Shown here: one piece after another, positions 22,735 to 30,270 of the stretch
How the letters are laid out: the number at the start of each line of letters is the position of its first letter
How positions within the stretch are numbered: the first letter of the stretch is position 1
The notes under the pieces: generated by a model
The model's database searches: none
The model's input: only the letters and a program-made list of their open reading frames with translations
What the model was told of the DNA's origin: nothing
Origin: CAYJAD01 sp964368075
GTDB lineage: Bacteria > Desulfobacterota > Desulfovibrionia > Desulfovibrionales > Desulfovibrionaceae
Direction of reading: 5' to 3'
DNA length: 36,000 nt
Assembly (NCBI GenBank): GCA_964368075.1
Contig: CAYJAD010000019.1
Coordinates: forward strand, 1-36,000
Position numbers and translations under genes: made by a program

Positions 22735-23343
22735 TTATTTTTTCTTGTCAGATTGTTGCGCTTCTTGCAAAGCTTCTTGTACTTTTTTCAACTCAGTTTC
22801 TATATTCTTTTTAAGTTCTGGTGTTAACTTGGGGGATTTTAAGGCCAGTTGCAATTGCTCTATCCCTTTATTTACGGCGTCTAAATAGTACACATATAAC
22901 ACCCCAAGACTCCAGCGCGCTGAAGGATCATCGCTAATAGCGATGGAGCTTTCTAAAGAGGCCGCCGCTTCTACATGCTTTTTATCATTATGCAAAATAA
23001 TTGCCAGCAAGTAATGCGGTTGAGCTTTCGTAGCATCTAAAGCAATGGCGCGGCGTAAAAAATTCTGTGCTGCTTCCCATTGTTCCGCCTTCATAAGCAA
23101 TTCTGATATATGAACAAGGCCACCAAAATCATCGGGATTTGCCTTCAATTCTTCCATATGTCGCCCAATTTCAATGCTCAAGGCATCTGCTTTTTGTTGC
23201 TCTGGACTGGTGCTACTCATTTGACTTTGCACAACCAAACCAGTATCTGCAAGACGCTGCACTGCAGATACTGCAACCATAACAACTATACCCAAAGCTA
23301 AAAAAGATAAAATAACTTTACGAGATGTAGCTAACTCAAACAT
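22735..23343 (-). CDS. Membrane-anchored TPR protein (CcmI-like part)
   Basis: A 202-residue protein with an N-terminal transmembrane segment (~9-27) and periplasmic TPR repeats (~60-165: GLVHISELLMKAEQWEAAQNF, PHYLLAIILHNDKKHVEAAASL, RWSLGVLYVYYLDAVNKG), ending in a Lys/Glu/Gln-rich helix. Its start codon overlaps the end of ccmD by eight bases, which implies translational coupling and ties it to cytochrome c maturation. It resembles the TPR half of CcmI/CycH, which captures the C-terminal helix of apocytochrome c. Substrate binding here is an inference. Confidence 0.75.
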   Translation of the reverse strand: MFELATSRKVILSFLALGIVVMVAVSAVQRLADTGLVVQSQMSSTSPEQQKADALSIEIGRHMEELKANPDDFGGLVHISELLMKAEQWEAAQNFLRRAIALDATKAQPHYLLAIILHNDKKHVEAAASLESSIAISDDPSARWSLGVLYVYYLDAVNKGIEQLQLALKSPKLTPELKKNIETELKKVQEALQEAQQSDKKK

Positions 23344-23473
23344 TGTCCATACTCTCCTTGGCGCTTAAACGTGCATCTAATGCTCTTTGCCCTTTTGCTA
23401 AAAAAGCCACATAGGCTCCAAGTCCTAGCCAAAAAGCCACATTGGCCAATAGTAACCATTGTATTTCTGTCAT
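23336..23473 (-). CDS. ccmD: CcmD-like small membrane protein
   Basis: A 45-residue gene in the position of ccmD. The product begins MTEIQWLLLANVAFWLG, has one transmembrane segment (~6-26) and a basic then acidic tail (AKGQRALDARLSAKE), the usual CcmD layout. CcmD helps release holo-CcmE from the CcmABCD complex. The sequence is too short for certain family recognition; the call rests on length, topology and position ten bases after ccmC. It overlaps the next gene by eight bases. Confidence 0.75.
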   Translation of the reverse strand: MTEIQWLLLANVAFWLGLGAYVAFLAKGQRALDARLSAKESMDNV

Positions 23474-23483
23474 AATAGTTCCT

Positions 23484-24164
23484 TTATTCGTAATATTCTT
23501 CTCTATCAGCTACAAATAATGCTTCTAAGCGATCTTCTTGTTCCAATTGTTTTTTTCGTATGCACAGCAAGGCTGCCCAAAAAATACCAAAGGAAACCAA
23601 ACAAACAAAGAGTGTTATTTTCATAGCATCATCCAGCCCTCCCCCTTGGGAGGCAAATACCGCCGGATGGATAGAGCGCCATAGACGTGCCGAAAAGAAT
23701 ACCAGCGGCACATCAATAAATGCCACAATACCTACCACGGCGCGTATATTAGCATTGCGAGCCAACGGCATAGGAAGCCCGCGTAAAATGAGATAGCCTG
23801 TATACACAAACCACATGATTAAAGCTGTGGTTAAACGCGGATCCCATGTCCACCAAACGCCCCAAGAGTGCCGCCCCCAAATGGAGCCGGTCAGAAGGGT
23901 CAAGGTAGCACACAACACCCCTATTTCTGCCGAAGCCTTAGCCAAAGCATCCCAACGGGGAGAGCGCGTTTTTAAAAATGCGATGGAGGCTACAAAAAGC
24001 ATAAAAAAGCTTACTAAACCCCACCACGCCACAGGCAAATGTACATAAAAAATCTTTTGTACAAGCCCCATATGAGCTTCAATGGGTGCATAAGCAAAGA
24101 TAAACCATTGACTTACCGCCATGGCTACAGCGCCTAATATAAATAAACAAGATGTAAGGGGCAT
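23484..24164 (-). CDS. ccmC: Heme handling protein CcmC
   Basis: A 226-residue, six-helix membrane protein of the heme-handling (HHP) family that attaches heme to CcmE on the periplasmic side. The tryptophan-rich WWD motif appears as WGVWWTWDPRLT (~101-112), flanked by the two conserved histidines, His42 in YVHLP and His166 in SIHP, which act as axial ligands. The start codon follows the ccmB stop with no gap (TAAATG), a sign of tight coupling. Confidence 0.96.
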   Translation of the reverse strand: MPLTSCLFILGAVAMAVSQWFIFAYAPIEAHMGLVQKIFYVHLPVAWWGLVSFFMLFVASIAFLKTRSPRWDALAKASAEIGVLCATLTLLTGSIWGRHSWGVWWTWDPRLTTALIMWFVYTGYLILRGLPMPLARNANIRAVVGIVAFIDVPLVFFSARLWRSIHPAVFASQGGGLDDAMKITLFVCLVSFGIFWAALLCIRKKQLEQEDRLEALFVADREEYYE

Positions 24165-24836
24165 TTATTCCTCCCCGCCATAGATATATTCAAAAAGAAG
24201 CAAACCTGCTCCCAAGAACAGGGCGTCAAAAGCTAAAGCCACGCCAAGCCAATTTTCTATCCCTTCCGGAATCACCTGAGAAAAGCCCCCTGCCCCCACA
24301 CGAATACCTGCCAACAGCAAGGGTACCAGCAAAGGAAAGAGGATAATACTCAATAAAGATTCGCGCGCCGCTTGCCCTTGAGAAAGTGCGCCTAAAAGGG
24401 AGCCTGAAGCCGCCATGCCCACATCCACCACGAGAATAATCAAGAGCGCTTGTGGCCATCCATCTGAAATACTTTGCCCTAAAAACACAACGGATGCCGG
24501 TAAAAACACCATTTGCGCCAAGAGCAAAAGTAAAAGCCCTGTGATGCCTTTGCCTATCCAAACAACCTGTAAAGGATGTGGTATCAGCAAAAGACCATGG
24601 CGTGCATTATTTACTTCCTCAATGCCATAAAGCATATTAAAGACCAAGACTTGACAAAAGGCTGAGGCCAACCAAAATATGGCTGCTGCCCCCTGTGCGG
24701 ACATGGTAGTGCCCACTTCTTGCGATAAACTAAAAACAAAGAGTAAAAGCAAACCAAGCAATAAAGCCTGCATGAGCCCATGCCCACGGGAAAGGCGTAT
24801 ATCTTTACGAACCAAAGCCAGAATAGCTTGAAACAT
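24165..24836 (-). CDS. ccmB: Heme exporter membrane subunit CcmB
   Basis: A 223-residue protein with about six transmembrane helices, the permease-like partner of CcmA in the CcmABCD complex that releases holo-CcmE. The N-terminal ALVRKDIRLSRGHGL matches the cytosolic start seen in CcmB (L.RDL....R), and GQSISDGWPQALLIILVVD falls in the family core. It lies between ccmA (13 bases upstream) and ccmC (no gap), and the length is typical (~220). Confidence 0.93.
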   Translation of the reverse strand: MFQAILALVRKDIRLSRGHGLMQALLLGLLLLFVFSLSQEVGTTMSAQGAAAIFWLASAFCQVLVFNMLYGIEEVNNARHGLLLIPHPLQVVWIGKGITGLLLLLLAQMVFLPASVVFLGQSISDGWPQALLIILVVDVGMAASGSLLGALSQGQAARESLLSIILFPLLVPLLLAGIRVGAGGFSQVIPEGIENWLGVALAFDALFLGAGLLLFEYIYGGEE

Positions 24837-24849
24837 AGCCCTCCCCTTT

Positions 24850-25488
24850 TTATTGCTCGGTTGCCGCTGTAAGCAAACGAGCTTTTTCTATGCGTAACAC
24901 AGCGTGAGCCAAGGGAGCATGCGCCACTTCATCATGGCTAATCCACACCACCGCGGCACCTTCTTGTTGTGCATTTTGCACTTCTTGGCACAGTAATGCC
25001 GCAGAACGCACATCAAGTCCTGTGCTGGGTTCGTCCAAAAGCCAAAGTTTTGGCCGCAACAACAATAAGCGTGCCAAGTTAAGGCGTTGTGCCATGCCAC
25101 GGGAAAAAACACCGGCACTTTCTTCTGCAAAGGCAGCAAGCTCTACCCTTTCCAAAATATATTTAATGGCGGTAGGGCTTTTTTCCTGTGCTGGCAAATT
25201 ATACATTTGTGCCCAGAAAAGTAAGTTTTCTTGTGCTGTTAAAGCAGGATACACAAAGGTAGCATGCCCTAAATAGCCCAAATATCTTTCTTCCACATGG
25301 CACGTCACCTGCCCCATACTAGGCTTTGCAAGCCCTGCCATAATACGCAATAGAGTGGATTTTCCCGCCCCATTGGCACCTGTAAGTAAACTTATGGTAC
25401 CTGCACCAAAGGTATGGTTCACATCTTTCAAGATGCAACGCCGTCCAAAAAACTTGGTTACTTTGCTAAGCGTAAGCAGGGCTTCCAT
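24850..25488 (-). CDS. ccmA: Heme exporter ATP-binding protein CcmA
   Basis: A 212-residue ABC ATPase. Walker A is GANGAGKST (37-45), the signature region is FSRGMAQRLNLAR, Walker B is LWLLDEPSTGLD, and the H-loop is WISHDE. With CcmB it uses ATP to free heme-loaded CcmE from CcmC. The ATG overlaps the ccmF stop by one base. The signature motif SRGMAQR is the version typical of CcmA. Confidence 0.95.
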   Translation of the reverse strand: MEALLTLSKVTKFFGRRCILKDVNHTFGAGTISLLTGANGAGKSTLLRIMAGLAKPSMGQVTCHVEERYLGYLGHATFVYPALTAQENLLFWAQMYNLPAQEKSPTAIKYILERVELAAFAEESAGVFSRGMAQRLNLARLLLLRPKLWLLDEPSTGLDVRSAALLCQEVQNAQQEGAAVVWISHDEVAHAPLAHAVLRIEKARLLTAATEQ

Positions 25489-27425
25489 TAGTTTTTAACG
25501 CTCTCTTCTTCATTGTAGGCATGGGCATCGTCTTCACGGCGTTGAACCCCCAAGCGTTGTAAACCTAAGAAGGGGAATACACACATAAGTATTCCGCCAA
25601 TCCAAATCCAGTTAACTAAAGGATTTAAGCTCAGTTTCAAGGTAATTTTCCCATTGGTATCTAGCCCAAGTAGCGTGGCATAAAATTCACTGCCCAAGCT
25701 AAAAATAGTATCTACCTCTGAAAATTGCATACCGGCAAACTTATCATATATGCGGCGTTGTGGTACTAAAAGCCCCACGAGAGCATCACTTTTATCGGTC
25801 ACTTGCAAACGTGCTTCTAAAAACTCAAAGTCAGCACCACGACCATCAACCACATCTCGCACACCTACGGTATAATTGCCAAGCACGACACTTTCGCCTT
25901 TGGCTAGGGCAATTGTTATTTCATGTTTGTAGGGGCCGGAAAAAGCAACACCCAAAACAATGAAGAGTAAGCCCAAGTGCACACCATGAGCGGCAAGACT
26001 ATTGCGATTTTTATGTACAGATGGCTCTAAGCACAACAAGACAATGGATACTATACCTGCTATTGCTGCCGCAGACCCTACTAGTGCTGTAAGATTCTTA
26101 TACCCAGCAAACCAAATACCCAGTAAAGACACGACAAACACCGCCGCTACAATGCCCAACTTCTTAAAGTCACGCACGCCTCCGCGCCAGCCAAGCCAAG
26201 GACAAAAAATGAAAATTGTGGAAATTAAAACAAAGAGTGGTAAGCATGTGGTATTATAGAAGTCCGCTTCTAAGCCTTGCGATTGCGCAGACCACAACGA
26301 AGAAATAAGCGGCCATAAGGTAGCCATGCAGATAATCACTGATAGCAGCAGTAAAATCCATGCTGTCATAACCAGCATACCTTCACGGCTATCAATGCTT
26401 TCTAAAGAATTACGGCTATTATACCCTACACAAGCTATAACAGCGCACAGCACTGTGCTCATTATGATAAACAACAACAAAGGCACACCCACGCCGCCGT
26501 CACCAAAGGCATGTACAGAGTCTACCACACCACTACGCACTAAATAGGTGGCAAAAAAAGCTGATATGGTGGTTAAAGCCATAAGAAAGACATTAATGCG
26601 TCCCAATTTTCCTCTGCGCACCTGAATGATGGTAGTGTGTATGGCTGCAGTACCAATGAGCCAAGGAATAATAGAAGCATTTTCTACAGGATCCCAAGCC
26701 CAGTAACCGCCCCAACCTAATTCCAAATAAGCCCACCACGCCCCTAAAATAATGCCGGCGGTAAGGAAGAGCCAAGCAATAAGCGTAAAGGGTCGAGCCA
26801 CAAGTACCCACGAGCCTTCTATTTCTTCATTATCAGAAAGGCATTGTGCCAAGGCCAAACACGAAGGAATAATAAAGCCACCATAGCCCCAAAATAAGAG
26901 CGGTGGGTGAATAATCATACCGGGGTTTTGCAACAGCGGGTTTAAGCCTCTGCCATCTTCAGGCACAGGATGTTGGATAACAAAGGGGTTGCTCCAGCCT
27001 GTAAGTAACAGCGCAAAAAAGCCCATGACCACCAAGAAGAATATCCAAAACCACAAACGTGTTTCTTCAGTAAGATTCTTATAAGATTTAGTGAAAGAAA
27101 ACAAAGTACCGCATACAGCCACAGACAAAGCCCAAAAAAGTAAGGAGCCAGGTTGGCCTGCCCAAAAAGCCGTTAAACGGTAAAAAACGGGAAGGATACG
27201 GTCAGTATAACTGGCCACATATACCAAAGAAAAATCATTCCAATATAAGGCGTGCAAAAGTAAGGCAGATGCCACTACTAAAGCTGCTGTCATAACAGCC
27301 TGTGTTTTTTCAACAATCCAAAGGGCATTCGATCGCCCTTGAAACAGCTGCAGCACCGCAAGCCCTGCACCTCCGAGACTGCACAACAGAGCCACAATCA
27401 ACATGGCAAAGGCAAATATATACAT
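25488..27425 (-). CDS. ccmF: Cytochrome c heme lyase subunit CcmF
   Basis: A 645-residue membrane protein with about 15 helices that transfers heme from CcmE to apocytochrome c. The WWD domain is present (GWGGYWAWDPVENAS, ~237-251), as are conserved His residues in IIHPPLLFWGYGG and TAAIHT. The C-terminal periplasmic part includes HLGLLFIVLGVAFSG. I choose the ATG at 27425 because GGGAG lies seven bases upstream; the frame opens four codons earlier at a TTG. It overlaps ccmA by one base. A 276-base gap with a leader hairpin separates it from ccmE. CcmH and CcmG, usual partners, are absent from the window. Confidence 0.96.
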   Translation of the reverse strand: MYIFAFAMLIVALLCSLGGAGLAVLQLFQGRSNALWIVEKTQAVMTAALVVASALLLHALYWNDFSLVYVASYTDRILPVFYRLTAFWAGQPGSLLFWALSVAVCGTLFSFTKSYKNLTEETRLWFWIFFLVVMGFFALLLTGWSNPFVIQHPVPEDGRGLNPLLQNPGMIIHPPLLFWGYGGFIIPSCLALAQCLSDNEEIEGSWVLVARPFTLIAWLFLTAGIILGAWWAYLELGWGGYWAWDPVENASIIPWLIGTAAIHTTIIQVRRGKLGRINVFLMALTTISAFFATYLVRSGVVDSVHAFGDGGVGVPLLLFIIMSTVLCAVIACVGYNSRNSLESIDSREGMLVMTAWILLLLSVIICMATLWPLISSLWSAQSQGLEADFYNTTCLPLFVLISTIFIFCPWLGWRGGVRDFKKLGIVAAVFVVSLLGIWFAGYKNLTALVGSAAAIAGIVSIVLLCLEPSVHKNRNSLAAHGVHLGLLFIVLGVAFSGPYKHEITIALAKGESVVLGNYTVGVRDVVDGRGADFEFLEARLQVTDKSDALVGLLVPQRRIYDKFAGMQFSEVDTIFSLGSEFYATLLGLDTNGKITLKLSLNPLVNWIWIGGILMCVFPFLGLQRLGVQRREDDAHAYNEEESVKN

Positions 27426-27455
27426 ATTTACTCCCAAAAAAAATATAAATAGTGG

Positions 27456-27500
27456 TCACAGTTTTTTGCTACGCGCACAAAGCAAGACCGTAAACTGTGA
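27456..27500 (-). promoter_or_regulatory. Leader hairpin upstream of ccmF
   Basis: TCACAGTTT (27456-27464) pairs with AAACTGTGA (27492-27500), and TTGCT with AGCAA inside it. On the transcribed strand the hairpin is followed, after about 12 bases, by a run of eight T that abuts the ccmF ribosome site. It may act as an attenuator or translation-control element. Confidence 0.4.
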
Positions 27501-27655
27501 TTCATCAACAAGAAACTCGCACAACAAAAACTCAAACAGAACCATAGGTTCATTTTTTGAGGCAGTTATCTTTTGCAAAGCAGTGTTTATTTAAAAGCGC
27601 GTATGCGAAGAAGCGAAAAAAGCTATAATGCCAGACCTATGAAAAAGCCCTTAGC

Positions 27656-27683
27656 ACTATACCTTTCTATCGCCACAAAGCAA
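27656..27683 (-). promoter_or_regulatory. Candidate sigma-70 promoter between ccmE and ccmF
   Basis: TTGCTT (27683-27678) and TATAGT (27661-27656) with a 16-bp spacer on the minus strand, in the 276-base gap. It would drive ccmF-A-B-C-D-TPR separately from ccmE. Confidence 0.4.
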
Positions 27684-27701
27684 CACCCTTTTACTAGGCT
27701 G

Positions 27702-28112
27702 CTAGGTGCGATTTTGCTTTTCGTACTTAGAAGGACATTTAGTCATCAACGTTTTGGCGGCAAAGGTACCGTCGGTACCAAGTCCACCTTCAACAATGAC
27801 TTCAGCTCCGGCCTTGAAGGTATCCGGCACAGCGCCATGATAACGAACCATCATGGTTTTGGTACTGTTGTCTGTGTCTACCAAACGAAAAATCACACCG
27901 GGGCCCTGCTCCACCGCCGCTATATCCTCGGCGGCCACAGTACCAAAAAGGCGTGCGGCTTTAAGTTTAGAGTTTTCAACAGCCAATGCTTCAGAAACAT
28001 TGAGAAAGTACACGCTGTTTTCAGATAAGCCAGAAAAAACAAGATAGCCAGCACCGCTCAAAAACAAGAGCAATGCCACTATATACATGGGGGTTGAGTT
28101 CTTTTTTGCCAT
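27702..28112 (-). CDS. ccmE: Heme chaperone CcmE, Cys-type variant
   Basis: A 136-residue periplasmic heme chaperone anchored by one N-terminal transmembrane segment (~8-27), followed by the OB-fold domain. In most bacteria CcmE binds heme covalently through the His of HxxxY. Here the corresponding motif near the C-terminus is CPSKY (Cys126, Tyr130), so the heme-attaching residue is Cys. Published work on D. desulfuricans describes such a natural Ccm system that lacks the CcmE His as well as CcmG and CcmH, which agrees with this locus. An AGGAAA ribosome site precedes the ATG. The gene lies 74 bases after the CNNM gene and 276 bases before ccmF. Confidence 0.92.
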   Translation of the reverse strand: MAKKNSTPMYIVALLLFLSGAGYLVFSGLSENSVYFLNVSEALAVENSKLKAARLFGTVAAEDIAAVEQGPGVIFRLVDTDNSTKTMMVRYHGAVPDTFKAGAEVIVEGGLGTDGTFAAKTLMTKCPSKYEKQNRT

Positions 28113-28186
28113 AGAGTTTCCTAGACGTTGGAATTTTTATTAAATAACCCATTTTTTAATACTTTACAAGATAAGAGTTATTCCTA

Positions 28187-29224
28187 TTAAGTGTTACTCT
28201 TACGAGTAGCTGCTTTGCGACGCGCTCGTGCTAACTCTTGCAAATCAGCCACAGCGTCACTTTCGTCTATTATTTCACGTCCTAAGATTTCCTCTAACAC
28301 ATCCTCAAGTGAAACCACACCCGCCAAACCGCCGTACTCATCCAATACGACTGAAAGGTGGTTGTGTGAACTAAGAAATTCGTGCAATGTTTTATCAAGA
28401 GTTTGACTTTCTTGTGTAAAATGCACAGGTTCCATAAGAGTTCTTAAGGTACCTTCAATATTACCTTGAGCCATGCATTGACCCAAGGTACGCCGCTCCA
28501 CAAGGCCTACTATGTCTTCATTATTTTCTGCATACACAGGAATGCGGCTAAAATGCCAAATATCCGGCACTTGTATAGCCTCTGCTATATCCATATCAGC
28601 GGCCAAGGAAAATACCACAATGCGTGGTGTCATTATGTCTCTTACGCGTTTGCGCTCTAAAGAAAGAACATTGGTAATGGTACTTTCAGCAAAAGCTTGA
28701 ATACTGCCAGCCTTGCGCGAAAGCGAAGTGACAGCACGTATGTCATCTTCAGACATTTGCGGCCCGCCGGCAGAGGGCGAAATAAGTTTTGTAAAAAATG
28801 CCGAGAGCCAAATAATGGGACTTAAAAGTTTGGTCACCCAAAAAAGGGGACGTGCCAAAACACTAGACACAGGGTTTGCATAAAGCACACCAATAGTTTT
28901 TGGAATAATTTCCCCAAAAATCAAAATTAAACAGGTAAATACAGCTGCAAAAACGCCCATATACACCGAATCAAAAACGGCGGAAAAAGCCGCCCCTGCC
29001 ACAGCAGAACCTGCCGTATTGGCCACAGTATTTAAAGTGAGTACAGCGGCAATGGGCCTTTCCACCTTGCTGCGCATTTGAAACAAAAGTTCTCCGGAGA
29101 CTTTCCCTTTTTTCCTTAATTCTTCAATATGTGCCCAAGAAACAGAGTATAACATAGTTTCTGTAAGCGAACACACGGCAGAAACTACTAAAGCAAAAGC
29201 CACAGCCAATACCAATGTTAGCAT
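28187..29224 (-). CDS. CNNM/CBS-domain membrane protein (HlyC/CorC-type, short form)
   Basis: A 345-residue protein. The N-terminal ~145 residues form a CNNM transmembrane domain (three or four helices; family motif GEIIPKT at ~104-110, implicated in Mg2+ transport). Two CBS domains follow (~185-310), with VRDIMTPRI at the start and LDEYGGLAGVVSLEDVLEEI at the end. The C-terminal CorC_HlyC domain usual in ~430-residue members is missing; the chain ends ~40 residues after the second CBS domain. Members transport or sense Mg2+ or Co2+, or affect hemolysin; the substrate is unclear. It lies directly upstream of ccmE on the same strand, which may be chance. Confidence 0.88.
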   Translation of the reverse strand: MLTLVLAVAFALVVSAVCSLTETMLYSVSWAHIEELRKKGKVSGELLFQMRSKVERPIAAVLTLNTVANTAGSAVAGAAFSAVFDSVYMGVFAAVFTCLILIFGEIIPKTIGVLYANPVSSVLARPLFWVTKLLSPIIWLSAFFTKLISPSAGGPQMSEDDIRAVTSLSRKAGSIQAFAESTITNVLSLERKRVRDIMTPRIVVFSLAADMDIAEAIQVPDIWHFSRIPVYAENNEDIVGLVERRTLGQCMAQGNIEGTLRTLMEPVHFTQESQTLDKTLHEFLSSHNHLSVVLDEYGGLAGVVSLEDVLEEILGREIIDESDAVADLQELARARRKAATRKSNT

Positions 29225-29460
29225 ATAATTTTTCCTAGAATATCAATATTATTTTTTTCTCTGAAAGAAGATGTTTAACTCTTATCGTGATTTTGTTTTT
29301 ATGGCAATGCCCTTTTATGTGCTTGTTGTAAGGCATTTTCAAAATATACTACTATAAAACATACAAAAAAAAGAGTATGTCGACACACATACTCTTTTAA
29401 CATATTAAAATTCAAGAAAGAAAAATATTTTCTTTTCACTCTTACAATTTTATCTCTTAT
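29225..29460. other. Intergenic region, 236 bp, between the CNNM gene and fliW
   Basis: Contains the fliW terminator at 29361-29398 and presumably the promoter for the leftward CNNM gene. No additional gene or structured RNA was recognised. Confidence 0.5.
29361..29398 (-). terminator. Intrinsic terminator of the flagellar/csrA-fliW transcript
   Basis: A 12-bp perfect stem, AAAAGAGTATGT (29369-29380) with ACATACTCTTTT (29387-29398), followed on the minus strand by a run of T (complement of the A-run 29361-29372). It lies 62 bases after the fliW stop. It is the first clear terminator below flgJ, so flgN-flgK-flgL-csrA-fliW may be one transcript. Confidence 0.9.
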
Positions 29461-29964
29461 TTAGTCAGCATCGACACTTTGTGATAAAATTTTCTTTTTT
29501 TGTTCTTCTTTGTGAACTTCTGTGCCCTTATGAATATGGTACTGAGCAACGGCATTATTATCTGCTTGAGGAATTTGTAAACCAATACGCTTTTCATGGT
29601 TTACCAAGATGGGCCCCACAAGATTTAACGTGGTATCTTCGGGCTTGCCTTCAGGTATGGATACCGTCACGAAAACAGCCACTTGCTCCTCTTTCTTTAT
29701 GCGCAATAATTTTTGCTCTGCATCACAAACTTTCACATTATAATCTTGCATAAATATATAGGGATCTGCCACCAGCAGACCTACATCTTCTTTATCCATA
29801 CTTTGCAGTACTAAAAAAGGCGCCTCAGGGCGAATTTGCAACAAAATAAATTCGTGTAAGCCTTCAAAGCCAGCCAAACCGCGTGGAAAGTAAATGACTT
29901 TTTCAGTATCTACAGTACGCAGGCCAAGACGCGTTTGAATTTCTATTTCTTTTTCTCTTGCCAT
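29461..29964 (-). CDS. fliW: Flagellar assembly factor FliW
   Basis: A 167-residue regulator that binds CsrA and also flagellin, so that flagellin secretion frees FliW to antagonise CsrA. Visible family features are YFPRGLAGFEGLHEFIL (near 24-41), PFLVLQSMD, VFVTVSIPEG and NLVGPILVNHEKRIGLQ. Its start lies 22 bases inside the end of csrA, which suggests coupled translation and balanced amounts of the two partners. The tail (~145-167) is Lys/Glu-rich. Flagellin genes are not in the window. Confidence 0.95.
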   Translation of the reverse strand: MAREKEIEIQTRLGLRTVDTEKVIYFPRGLAGFEGLHEFILLQIRPEAPFLVLQSMDKEDVGLLVADPYIFMQDYNVKVCDAEQKLLRIKKEEQVAVFVTVSIPEGKPEDTTLNLVGPILVNHEKRIGLQIPQADNNAVAQYHIHKGTEVHKEEQKKKILSQSVDAD

Positions 29965-30179
29965 AAGCTTGTCACCAACATCAGGTCTTCATTACGGGTT
30001 TGTAAAGCGAGACGGTTTTCTTCCGTTACACGTTGATAGACTTCCTCTCTATACACAGTCACATCATCAGGCACATCAATACCTAGCTTCACTTGCTTTC
30101 CTTGCAAGCCTAGCACTTTGATGCGTATATTTTCCCCTATGTAAATGCTTTCACTAGGGCGACGTGTAAGTATCAGCAT
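29943..30179 (-). CDS. csrA: Carbon storage / translational regulator CsrA
   Basis: A 78-residue RNA-binding protein that blocks translation of targets with GGA motifs. The start MLILTRRPSESI is the canonical N-terminus, and VYREEVYQRV carries the Arg of the RNA-binding surface. I place the start at 30179 because this is the family's conserved first residue and GGGA lies upstream; the frame opens three codons earlier. Translational coupling to fliW is indicated by their 22-bp overlap. Family length is 60-80 residues. Confidence 0.95.
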   Translation of the reverse strand: MLILTRRPSESIYIGENIRIKVLGLQGKQVKLGIDVPDDVTVYREEVYQRVTEENRLALQTRNEDLMLVTSLWQEKKK

Positions 30180-30270
30180 ATATCCCAACTTTAAAGTTTA
30201 AAAGCGTCTTTGCACAAGCCTAGAACACAAAGCAACGTTACGCAGAAGCAACGCGCTCTAAACAATCACA

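Noticed and set aside
24226..24561. 111-codon frame within ccmB
   Set aside because: It is an alternative frame of the same strand inside ccmB, with aromatic/Arg-rich composition.
27573..28028. 151-codon plus-strand frame over ccmE
   Set aside because: It is antisense to the well-supported ccmE gene, and its translation shows no motif.
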